A stretch of 16,006 nt of DNA from Isotricha intestinalis (taxonomy: Eukaryota; Ciliophora; Litostomatea; Vestibuliferida; Isotrichidae). The stretch lies in contig JAJJLU010004252.1 of assembly GCA_023807065.1 (NCBI GenBank), forward strand, positions 1-16,006, given 5' to 3'. The position numbers and the translations under genes are program-made. The notes under the pieces were generated by a model, which was given only the letters and a program-made list of their open reading frames with translations, ran no database searches and was not told the origin of the DNA. Below, in pieces: positions 1-9,500 of the stretch. How positions within the stretch are numbered: the first letter of the stretch is position 1; each line of letters starts with the position of its first letter.

Positions 1-450
1 GAGCAAGATTATATTTCAGATGAAAGAAGAAAGGAATTTCAAGATATATTTGACCAATATGACAAAGACAAAGATGGAAAAATATCAGGACGTGAATTAG
101 CAAATGTAATGTTTTCAATGGGATTGAGTCCTACAGATGATGAAATAAATGCAATGATAAAAGAAGTAGATTTAAATAATGATGGTAAAATAGATTTAGA
201 TGAATTTATTACTTTAATGACAAAAACTACTCCTGATACTCAAACTGAAGATGAAGTCATTAATGCTTTTAGAGTTTTTGATAAACAAGGAAATGGATTA
301 ATTCCTTCTGATGAATTAAAACATATTATGATGACTATTGGAGATAAAATGACTGAAGAAGAAGCTACCGAAATGATTAATGAAGCTGATATTGATGAAG
401 ATGGAATGATTAATTATGAAGAATTTGTTAGAATGATGATGGCTCGTTAA
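1..450 (+). CDS. Calmodulin-like four-EF-hand protein, 5' end cut off
   Basis: This is a Ca2+ sensor of the calmodulin family; such proteins bind Ca2+ and then grip IQ or amphipathic helices of target proteins. The frame is open from base 1, and 149 residues are visible before TAA at 448-450, so the true start lies just upstream; the Met at base 109 is internal, after the first EF-hand. Numbering from base 1, the 12-residue loops are 21-32 (D-K-D-K-D-G...E), 57-68 (D-L-N-N-D-G...E), 94-105 (D-K-Q-G-N-G...E) and 130-141 (D-I-D-E-D-G...E). Loops 1, 2 and 4 have full Ca2+ ligand sets. Loop 3 has Gln at position 3, Asn at 5 and Pro at 9, so it probably binds weakly. The end ([11 protein letters not shown]) matches classical calmodulin, but the N-terminal part is divergent. 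It may be a calmodulin-like paralogue or a centrin relative rather than the main calmodulin. Its 3' end faces the minus-strand gene at 825. Confidence 0.93.
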   Translation, partial: EQDYISDERRKEFQDIFDQYDKDKDGKISGRELANVMFSMGLSPTDDEINAMIKEVDLNNDGKIDLDEFITLMTKTTPDTQTEDEVINAFRVFDKQGNGLIPSDELKHIMMTIGDKMTEEEATEMINEADIDEDGMINYEEFVRMMMAR

Positions 451-824
451 ATTTGGAGATTTTTTCAATTGTTTTTAAGGCTTTTTTTGGTTTTTTTAGT
501 TTTTTTAAAAAATTTTTGTATTTTTATTTTAAATTTTTTTTTATTTTTTATACTGAGTTTATTGTTTGTTTTTGATTTTTGTTATAATTGATTTGTTATT
601 TGTTTTTTTTTTTCTAAGAAAAGAATAAAATTTGATATAAATATAAATTATTTTTATATATATATTATATTTATTTTATATATATATGAATTAGTTTTTT
701 TTTGTTTGTTAAACAATTATTATATAAAGAAAAAATTATTCAATGATAACCATAATAATAATGATATTATTATTATTACTAATATCTATTAAAAATGTAT
801 AGAATAAATGATAAAGTAATAAAA
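451..824. other. Convergent AT-rich spacer
   Basis: This stretch lies between two gene 3' ends. The first 160 bases are T-rich on the + strand, and a TA-rich tract follows at about 655-688. I see no ORF, RNA gene or convincing terminator. No standard poly(A) signal can be singled out in such AT-rich DNA. Confidence 0.6.
655..688. repeat. TA-rich low-complexity tract
   Basis: Two runs of alternating T and A separated by a short TTATTT interruption. It is a simple-sequence tract with no sign of function. Confidence 0.55.
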
Positions 825-1353
825 TTAATCTCTATTACAAAAACAACAAGATAATTTTACTTTATTTTCAAAATTATTTTTATTATAATTTCTAATTTTA
901 TTATTAATATAGTCACATAAAAAACTTTCTTTTATTGAAATTTCATCAAGATTTTTCATTGAACTTAATTTTTCAGAAATAATACTAATTCTTCTATTAT
1001 TATTTTTGATGATATTATTATATATAAAATTATCTTCATTATTATTATATAATGTTTTACAATGAATTTTAGAATAATTTAAATTTGAATGATTAAAAAA
1101 TTCACAAATTTTAGAAATTGAAGAATTATATGATTTTCTATTATTTTTACTAACACATTTTCTTTATCTAATGTAAATATTCTTTGTAATATTTCTTTTG
1201 TTGAAATTTGACTGTTATTTTATTTTTTGTTTTTTTCTTTTTATTTCTACTTTGATTTTGAGATGTTTCTAAAAAATTATTATCTTCAAATCCTTCATTT
1301 TCATTGAAGATTTGTGAATTGATTTTATTCAGTTTATTTTCATTTTTTGACAT
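825..1353 (-). pseudogene. Unrecognised gene in three reading frames (frame-broken)
   Basis: On the minus strand three coding blocks follow one another in different frames. Block A starts at ATG 1353-1351 (MSKNENKLNK...) and closes at TAG 1170-1168. Block B, about 1217-1150, reads ISTKEILQRIFTLDKENVLV. Block C is about 110 codons open in an AT-rich setting, too long for chance, and ends in CCFCNRD before TAA at 827-825. Joined with two one-base shifts they give about 175 residues rich in Asn, Lys and Ser. The A-to-B break lies by T runs at 1223-1236 and the B-to-C break by short T runs near 1144-1160, so indels or base-calling errors in homopolymers are likely; a short intron is possible but no clean GT-AG pair restores the frame. 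I recognise no domain. It lies 114 bp downstream of the cyclin gene, same strand. It could be a live gene with assembly errors or a young pseudogene. Confidence 0.6.
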
Positions 1354-1467
1354 TTAAAAAAGGGTAGAAAAAAAAAATATATAAATTTTTTATTGAAGCT
1401 TTTCTTTGAATATATATTTTTTTTTTTTGAATTTTTTAATTAAAATAAATTAAATATTTTATTTGTT

Positions 1468-2211
1468 TTATAATTTCTCAAATAATTTTTGTTGTAACCA
1501 AAAGCATTCATTTAATTCATTTAAATCAATTTTATATTCACTTAATGATATTACATTATTTATATTAATATCAACTAAATTAAATTTTTCTTTTATTATT
1601 TTTACACAAGAAATTGCTATCGTATTAGGAGTATAATATAAAGACATTGGAAAAAAAAATGAATTATTTATACATTGACATACATTTCCAATTAAAATAT
1701 TACATGAAATATTTATATTTTTTTCAAAATAAGTTTTAAGCTTTATAATAAATTTATAAGGTAATTCAATATTAGCACAAAATTCCATTGATTTCAAAAT
1801 TTCAAATTCTTTTTCAAAAATCATATTTTTAATTAATTCATTATCATACTTTAAATTAGGAAATTTAATTGTAATTATATCATTAATTATAATAACAATA
1901 TTAGATACTCTTAATAAATGATTTGTTGATTTTGTAGCAAGAAAAATACAACTGCCAGCTATAATTAATTTATCAATTGGAGTTAAATTACTTAAAATTA
2001 TTAAATTTTGATTATAATATTTATGAAAATAAATCATTGAAGTTGAAAGAATTATTTGAGCTATTGAATTAGAATTTTTTAATTTTGAATTAATGAATGT
2101 CATTATCTTGAAAATATTTTTGATGTATTTAAATTCATTTTCAAAGAAATTATCTTCAAACAATTTTGGAATAAAAAAATTTTTCCAATCTTCTTTAGTA
2201 AGGTAAACCAT
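1468..2211 (-). CDS. Cyclin, transcription/CDK-regulator type (C/K/L/T-like)
   Basis: A 247-residue protein with two cyclin folds and little else. The first fold spans about residues 30-145. It holds the helix pattern STSMIYFHKYYNQNL (56-70), then TPIDKLIIAGSCIFLATKS (77-95), which corresponds to the family core 'D..LIA..C.FLA.K', and a late helix EFEILKSMEF (135-144). The second fold, from PYKFIIKLKTYF (151-162), contains the family-like stretch YYTPNTIAISCVKIIKE (192-208). Proteins with this spacing (cyclins C, K, L and T) activate CDK7/8/9/11-type kinases that act on RNA polymerase II or splicing. The length fits a minimal cyclin C or K core without a tail. The start is the first ATG, and stop TAA is at 1470-1468. 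No destruction box is visible. The subfamily cannot be fixed by eye, and a Pho80-like or mitotic cyclin is less likely. Confidence 0.82.
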   Translation of the reverse strand: MVYLTKEDWKNFFIPKLFEDNFFENEFKYIKNIFKIMTFINSKLKNSNSIAQIILSTSMIYFHKYYNQNLIILSNLTPIDKLIIAGSCIFLATKSTNHLLRVSNIVIIINDIITIKFPNLKYDNELIKNMIFEKEFEILKSMEFCANIELPYKFIIKLKTYFEKNINISCNILIGNVCQCINNSFFFPMSLYYTPNTIAISCVKIIKEKFNLVDININNVISLSEYKIDLNELNECFWLQQKLFEKL

Positions 2212-2372
2212 ACTAATATTAAATTTGAAAATGTATATTTACCTTAAGTTAAAGTTTGAAGATGTTTCCATTTAATTTATATGTTTTAATTTATTTTTTT
2301 GAAAATAATTATTAGTAAAATTTTGCTCCTTTAAAACAAAATATATATATTTTAAAATTTAAATTTAAAAAA
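2212..2372. promoter_or_regulatory. Short divergent intergenic region
   Basis: These 161 bp separate the start of the minus-strand cyclin gene from the apparent start of the plus-strand coiled-coil remnant. The upstream regions of both must lie here. It is AT-rich with an ATATATAT tract near 2340; no specific factor site can be named. Confidence 0.35.
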
Positions 2373-3133
2373 ATGTCCATGAACAATTTTGATGAAATTG
2401 ATAAACTTTTTTTTAAGTGAAGGACAATCTTTATCTTTTGAAAAAGCAAAGCAAAAAAAATAAATGTGAAAATTCACTCCAAATATTAATACTTCAAGAG
2501 AAAAAGAGAATAAATTACTCATTTAAAAGAATAACAATTTAACTCGAGAATTACAAAGAGCAATAAGTAATAATGAATATAATATAAAATTATTAGAATT
2601 TCCTTCTTTTGTTTTTATTTACCAAAATATTAATAAAACTTGTTTAAATGATTTAGTAAAAATATTAATAAAATTTTATTAATTGAAAGACAATATAGAG
2701 AAAAATATTCTGAATATATAAATACTATTAATAAATACAGAAATGAAAATAATGATTTAAAAAGATTAGAAAAATACAAGAATGACAATGAATAATATAA
2801 AATTCAAATATCAAACATCAAACAGGATTAATATAACGAATAATTAGGATTAGAAAAAAAATAATAAATTTAAAAAAGAAATAAACATTAAAACATGAAA
2901 TTACAAAAAATCAATCAAAGGAAATAACAATTATAAATTAAATGAAAAATGATAAAATTCAATATGAAAAAAAAATTTAATTCATGCTAATGAGCAATTA
3001 GAAAAAAAGATTAAAAGATTATGATTCAATTAATCAATCCTTTGAAAGAATATTATTCAACGTATAATCTTAGTGGAAGCAAATTTATTCTAAAAATAAT
3101 ATCTTTAATTCTTTATTATCTATATTCAAATAA
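2373..3133 (+). pseudogene. Decayed coiled-coil-type gene
   Basis: Coding traces run on the + strand with shifts and stops. ATG at 2373 starts MSMNNFDEIDKLFF. After a T8 run (2407-2414) the sense moves by one base to LSEGQSLSFEKAKQKK, and this frame stays open to 2679 except for TAA 2461, TGA 2467 and TAA 2524; it includes KNNNLTRELQRAISNNEYNI and more, 51 codons open in 2527-2679. A shift near 2675 leads to ERQYREKYSEYINTINKYRN and following Glu/Lys/Asn-rich residues, open to 2792. Beyond that, TAA codons interrupt sequence that still looks helical (YKIQISNIKQD; later HANEQLEKKIKRL, then DYDSINQSFERILF). The composition suggests a long alpha-helical, coiled-coil protein. I recognise no family. 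Many lesions in different frames point to a pseudogene rather than assembly error alone. Confidence 0.6.
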
Positions 3134-4056
3134 AAAAAAATTTTCATCATTTATGGTTAAATTAGTTTATCAATATATAATTTTGTAATACTTTATAAAA
3201 TCCCAATATTTTTTCTTCTGATTTAACCGAAAAAGGATAATTTATATAAAATAAAAAATAAAAAATCTTCTTTGAAAATATTATAAGATGACTTTTTTTC
3301 TTTTCCTAATTTTTTTAATAAAAATTTGATTTATATATATATCATAATATAACCAATTTATTCTTCTATTTTTAAATATATAAAAGTAATTCTAGATATA
3401 ACTACCCTAATTACATTATATTTATGAAATTATTTTTTATAAATTTCTTTTTATGAATTATATACATAATAGATTATACTTTTTTTTTTGAAAACTGTCT
3501 TTATGTCTTATTTGACAATATTAAATTATCTTAATTTTTTATTATTTTAAATTTAAAATGGAAAAAAAATTAAAAATTTAAATTAAGAACAAGTTATTAA
3601 TTTTTAAATTCATAAGCTTATTAAATTATGATTTTTCCTTTTTTATACAGAAAAAATATTATTTATTATAATAAAGATATTGTTTAAATAATTAATTTAA
3701 TTATCAAATATTTTTGAATAATAGAGTAAAATAATCATACTAAAATAATCATAATAAGCTTTATATTCATAAAAAATATTTGAAAAATTAAAAAGAGAGT
3801 TTTTATTCTTGAAAATTCATTTATTGACTTAAATTTTATTTACCCAATAAAATTTCAATTAAATTCATAATTTCAACAGTAATAGCAATAATATCTATAA
3901 ATAATTTTTTCCTTATTTTAAAAAATACTTCATTTTCCAAATTTTAAATATTATTAATTAGTAATTAATGTTGAATGGAATTTATAAACATTCTCCTTTG
4001 TTAAAACCAGTGATTTGAGAATAAAAAAAAATATATATTTTTTTTTTATTTACAAA
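3134..4056. other. AT-rich spacer with one possible coding trace
   Basis: No gene is supported here. On the minus strand 3945-3839 is open for about 35 codons (ENEVFFKIRKKLFIDIIAIT and a Leu/Ile-rich continuation) before TAA at 3838-3836. This could be a scrap of a membrane or helical protein, or chance. The rest is A/T runs without RNA-gene structure. Confidence 0.4.
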
Positions 4057-4104
4057 ATGGATTATACTTCTTTTGCACTTAAAATAAATTTAATTTTTAC
4101 ATAA
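4057..4104 (+). other. Possible upstream ORF of the zinc-finger gene
   Basis: ATG at 4057 opens a 15-codon frame (MDYTSFALKINLIFT) closed by TAA at 4102-4104, 24 bases before the zinc-finger ATG. If the mRNA starts upstream of it, it could reduce translation of the main frame. The transcript start is unknown. Confidence 0.25.
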
Positions 4105-4128
4105 CCATTAATATATAATAAAAAAATA

Positions 4129-4736
4129 ATGTTTCGTTCATATTTAAGTAAAAATAAAAAAGAAGAAAAAGACGAAGATACTTTTCCTTCAAAATTATAT
4201 TTTAATTTAGAAAATTTTCCTTTTCCTTCACAAAATTTACCAGATCCAAATGTTTCAATGAATACAACTTTAAATTCAAAAAATGAAACTTTACCAATAA
4301 GACAATATTTATCAAAAGACCTGTTAGACACAATTAATTCTTCAATTTTAGAAAATGAAATAAATGAAAATGATATATTGTTCTCATCATTACATAATTA
4401 TAATAATAATAATCAAAATATAAATCAAGAAGAAGAAGAAAATGTTAAATTAAATGATAGTAAAGATAAAAATAATAATATATTTAATGAAGAAAATTGT
4501 GATATTATTATTCCAATAAGAAAAAAAAAAAAAAAAATAAAAAAAATTTTGAAGCAAGGGAAGGAGATTGGACTTGTTATTTTTGTAAAAATTTAAATTT
4601 TTCTTTTAGAAAAAAATGTAATAGATGTGGAGTAAATAAAGATTATTCTGAAAGTCAACATGATAAATGTATGGAACATGTTTTATCAATAATAAAAGAT
4701 AATGAAAGAAAAAGAAAAGAATCTTCTTCTCAGTGA
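4129..4736 (+). CDS. RanBP2-type zinc-finger protein, frame broken at an A17 run
   Basis: The first frame, from ATG 4129, gives about 131 residues: a basic/acidic start, an Asn-rich patch (91-99), an acidic run EEEE (101-104) and IIIPIRKKKKK. It then enters 17 consecutive A (4521-4537). The frame is open past the run but turns to unrelated sequence ending at 4596. One base back, the frame from about 4536 reads EAREGDWTCYFCKNLNFSFR, then KKCNRCG, to TGA 4734-4736. That is a complete RanBP2 finger: W 4569, Cys codons at 4575, 4584, 4617 and 4626, spacing W-x-C-x2-C-x10-C-x2-C. Fingers with the G-D-W, N-F and C-N-R-C pattern usually bind single-stranded RNA, so an RNA-binding or splicing-linked role is inferred. 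The joined protein would be about 201 residues with a basic Ser-rich tail. A length error in the A run is the simplest cause; ribosomal or transcriptional slippage or a real mutation remain possible. Confidence 0.8.
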
Positions 4737-5049
4737 AGAATTATAAATTTTGATTATATTATTTAAAAAGTTATATACAATAAATTAATTTTCTTTTTGT
4801 AATTTGATGAGTTAATGTGAATTTTAATTTATTTCATTTATAATTAATTAATAAACTACTGAAAAAGTTAAATTACTTATTCTTTTTTTATTTTAATGTT
4901 TTTTGAGATTTTTGGATATAAATTTTTTTTCCTTTTAATTTTTGGACTCTTATTTTTAGATAATTTTTTATTTAATAAACTGAAGGTAATATAAATTTTA
5001 CTTTTTTATGATTAATTTTAAATTATAAAATTAATTCTTTACTATTTCA
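4737..5049. other. AT-rich spacer, nothing recognised
   Basis: Downstream of the zinc-finger stop. The stretch is T-rich on the + strand, with stops in every frame and no RNA-gene or repeat structure that I can see. Confidence 0.5.
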
Positions 5050-5950
5050 ATATAATCTTAATATTTAAAACTTCATTTAAATTCTAATATAAATATAGAT
5101 TTATTATTAAATTTTTTTTCTAAAGACTTCATAACTTTTTCTTTTATATCAAAATATATGAAATTTATCATTTTTCATACAGTTTTTCTTTTCATTTTTT
5201 TTTCTTTTTTTTTGAATTTAATAATAATAAATAAAAAAAAGTTTTTCTATTTTATATCCGTGATTCATCATCTTCAAAATTACCATATATATTATCTTAA
5301 TTATTATCATTGGATGTTTTAATTATTAAAAATTCAATGAACTCTCTTTTCTTTCTTTTTTCCTTTTTTCTAATTTCCAAAATATTATTCTTCTAAATGA
5401 TCTGTATTATTTGTAAAAAAATTCCATATTCTTATTTGTTATAATCATTTGATTTCTTAATAATAATCCCTATTAAACTTTTTTTAATTGATTTACAAAA
5501 ATATCAATATAGCAAAATTAAGTTGTAAACTTTTTTTTTTATCATAAGAACTCAATTTATTATTATAATATTAAAAAAAATTTCATCTTTATATTGATTA
5601 ATTATTCTTAATTTAGCTTCTATTTCTAATAAATCAAATATTTTTTTTCATTCATCATTTATTGGGTTTATAAGACCTTTTATTAATTATTTTTTTTCAT
5701 TTATTCATCATATTTTTTAATTTTATTTTTAATTAAAAAGATTATTGATAATTGGTTATAAATATATTTTAATCAATATTTATTTTTCAAGTATTATCGT
5801 CTGTTTGAAAAAAATAATTTTTTATGAATTGATATTATTTAATAATTTATAAAATATTTTAATTTTTAAAATTCATAAACATATTCTTATAATTGTAAAA
5901 TTTTTTGGAAAAATAAAATCTATTCATTTAAAACTTAAATATAAGATGAA
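5050..5950 (-). pseudogene. Probable decayed gene remnant, minus strand
   Basis: Short coding-like blocks appear in order on the minus strand, in changing frames and broken by stops. From high to low coordinate: NQLSIIFLIKNKIKKYDE (about 5753-5704); IKGLINPINDE, a TGA, then KKIFDLLEIEAKLRIINQYK (about 5690-5590); SNDNN, a TAA, then DNIYGNFEDDESRI (about 5310-5240); and FIYFDIKEKVMKSLEKKF (about 5165-5110). Their Glu, Asp and Lys content and GAA/GAT codons resemble the real genes here. Each block alone is weak, because no block exceeds about 35 open codons in DNA where stops are frequent, but together they suggest an old gene lost to AT-biased decay. Similar but weaker signs continue to about 6530. 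No family is recognised. Confidence 0.4.
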
Positions 5951-6589
5951 AAAGTATTGTTATTTCCTTCATTTATAGTTTTAATAATAATGTTTAAAGA
6001 TACTTTAAATATTTTTTTGATAAAAAAATAAGTAAATTTTTAAATTTTTTATGAAATAAATCTTTTTATAATTCATTTGTTTATATTTTTTTTATTTGAA
6101 AATACATTGTTTTTTAATTTTTAATTTATTCTTAGTTAAAATTAAGTTTTTATCAAAAAAAATCATAAAAATTTAAAAAAATAAATAAAAACTATTTCTT
6201 AATTTTTTGGATTAAAAATTCAGTAACCAAAAAAATATAATTAATGCACAAATTTTTGAAAAATCCTTTCTTTAAAAAAAAATTGAACTTCTTATTTACT
6301 GCTTATTTGATTGTTAATTAAGTTAAACAAAACAAATTATTCATAAATTAAAAAAATTTTGAAAATATAGTTGGAACTTTCAAAAGTAATATTATGAATG
6401 AAAACAAATTTTTTATCCTGATAAAAAATATAAATAAGAAATTTCCAGCTTTTTACATTTTAAATTTTTTTATTGTTCTTCTAAAAAGCATTGATAATAT
6501 TTTTCTATCATTAAAAATTAAATAAATGACATAATATTGCCTACTTATGTAATATAAATAAATTTATTTTATATAATTTATTAAAGTAA
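5951..6589. other. AT-rich region upstream of the large surface-protein gene
   Basis: No intact gene is present. Minus-strand frames near 6500-6380 (for example SMLFRRTIKKFKM, a TAA, then KAGNFLFIFFI) look partly protein-like but have stops at about the background rate. The last 100 bases should hold the upstream region of the gene at 6590; the bases just before its ATG are A-rich (AAAGTAA), as for other starts here. Confidence 0.4.
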
Positions 6590-9500
6590 ATGATTCTTCA
6601 AATTTTTTTAATAATTTTTCAATTCAATTCAATATATTTGATTAACTTTAGTAATATTAATAAATGTAAATGGTCAAAATCTTGTATTTATAATGGATTA
6701 ATCTATATTATTGGATATTCAGGAGTATGTATAATAGGTGGTGACGATTATTTGGTAACTTCAAATTATCTCAATCGTGGAATAGATATTGGTACTCCTT
6801 TCATTTTTAATTATGATGTATATACAACAAGACTTGATGGCTATGAAGTAGAATTTGTTACAAAGAGCTTTACTGGAAATTTAATTAGAAAATCTACATC
6901 TTCAAATATAAAAAATGATGGTAATGTTTGTTTATTTAAAGCATTGAATACATCAAATTCTTATTATTATTCTGCATGGATTGACAGAAGTTCAAATATT
7001 AATATAAAAAGAGTAAATTATGGTTCCACTAATATTGATATTTATGCATCAATAATGTCATCAGGAATTTCAAATCAAGGATCTACTATAGATTGTGATG
7101 GTTTTTCTTATGGAGGAGGACATATTATTTGTGTATTTAGAGGAGATAATGGATGTAATTTAAATATTTATTCTTCATCGTTTACCAATAGCAATACTTA
7201 TTCAAATATATTACTCCAACAAAATATTATAGGATTTAATTGTAATAATGATTCTCCTGGTCAAAAGATTTTAAATATTGATGAAAATAAATTTCTAATT
7301 TGTTATAGCAAAAGCAATAGTAATATTTATTGTTTATTTGGGAAACATCAAACAGTTAATTCATTAATAATCACAAGTACCTCAAGTTTACTTGTTTTAC
7401 AATATTGTCTTACACCTTATTCTGACTTTGATGTTGGAAAAATTCACAATAATTTTATTGTAGTATGTTCAAATAATACAAATCAAGGTGGAGTTAGGTA
7501 TAAAATATTTAATGAAAAATATGAAATATCAGGTAATACAAAAAATGTTGGAATTCCAGATAATGATATTGATAGATATAGAATAAATTTACCCTTTGTA
7601 TTATATTATTCAAATACAAAATCTATTGTGACAGTTAATTATTATCACTATTATACAAATTCTGAAGCATATTGGGAATATACTAAATATTTTAATTTAA
7701 CTGCTTCAACTTGTACAGACTACATCTTTACCGGACAAATTAATATAGGAAATATAATAAATTTATCAGATAATATTGGTAATAGCAATAAAGTAAAAAT
7801 AATTGAACCACCTACATTAGGAAGTTTTAGATATAATTTAAATAAAGTAATAAATTCACAATATTATTCTGTTTCAATAGGTTTTAACTTTACTATTCCA
7901 ACTGGAGGTGAATATACATTTAAATTTTATTCATATAATGATGAAACTTATACTTTTAGTGATGTTTGTGAAGGAAAAATAAAAATTATTCCATGTCATG
8001 ATACATGTTTTACATGTACAGTAACAGGAAATGAATTAAATCATAAATGTAGTTATTGTTTAACACAATATGGATATTATCCTCTTTCAGAAGATTCTAC
8101 AAACTCAAATAAAAATTGTTATAATTTAGAAAAAGTGTTAGAATTTGATGAAGGGTATTATTTAGAAAATGATGTTTGGAATAAATGTTATTTAAAATGT
8201 AAAACATGTTTAAGAGAAGGAACTTCTATAAATCAATCATGTTTAACATGTCAAAATGGATATATAATAGATCCTTTTAAAGAAGGTAATTGTGTTCCTC
8301 CATGTAATAATTATTGGTACAGAAGTTCAAATGGAATAGGATGTTTAGATACATGTAATGATAATTATCCTTATTTAGTTCCTAATACAAAAGAATGCGT
8401 TATTTCTTGTTTAGATACAGATGATTCTGAAAATAAATATTTCTTTGGTAATAATAATATTTGTATTTCTAAATGTCCTGAAAATACTCTTCCTGATGGA
8501 ATATATGGTGAATGTCATGAATTAAAAAATTTTAATGTTTTTTATAATTCAATTAAAAATTATATTGTTTCTATTAAACCTCCATCTGATATTTATATTT
8601 ATAATGAAAGTGTTAATTTTATTTTATATAATTCAAGTAAAGAAGGATTAGAAGAATATAAAAATTTAACTGACAAATATAATATCACTTATTTAAATTT
8701 AGAGGAGTGTTTAAATAAATTAAAAAATATTGATAATTATATTTTTTATATTGCTTTATTTGAATTTAAAAGAAAAGATGTTTTAACTTCTCAATATAAT
8801 TTTATAATATATAATAAATCTGGAGAAAAATATAATAATGAAATTTGTGACTCTGTTTCAGTTACAAAATCTTTTAAAAATAGTACATTAATGGATTATG
8901 TATATGAAATATACAAAAATTCTTCTGTTGATATATTTAATTATTCTGAATCAAATAAATTTTATAATGATATATGTACAACAGTTACAAATGATAGTTA
9001 TGATATATTACTTGAAGATAGATATGATTTATATTATAACGATTCAAATTTTAATTTTTGTGAAGACAATTGTAATGTAACAGATATTAATTTTGAAAAA
9101 TTTAAAGTAAATTGTACATGTTCAAATTTAAGTTCTTTTTATAAATATGAAAAATCAAATTATAAAAGATATATAAGAAATAAAACAATTAAAGATAAAG
9201 ATTTTCAGTATTTAAAATGTCATATTTCTTTTAATTTTCTAAAAAAAAATGTTGGAAATTATATAATATTAACTTCATTTATATCTCAAATTATAAATTG
9301 TATTATGTTTTGTAGAAGAGGATTAAATAATATTATAACTACATTGAATAAATTAAAAAGTAATCCTCCTAAAAAAAGAACTAAAATTAGTAAAAATAGT
9401 AGAAAAAATTTAGTAAGAAATTATTATTTAAAAGATATAAATAAATTAAGTAGTTATAATTTGGAAAAAGGAGAAGATGTAACAAGTAAAACTCCAAATG

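Noticed and set aside
4062..4331. An 89-codon minus-strand frame
   Set aside because: It overlaps the start of the zinc-finger gene antisense and has no family features; it is a shadow of the real gene.
8898..9080. A 60-codon plus-strand frame inside the large surface-protein gene
   Set aside because: Alternative frame of a clearly real gene with low-complexity Ile/Met/Tyr content.
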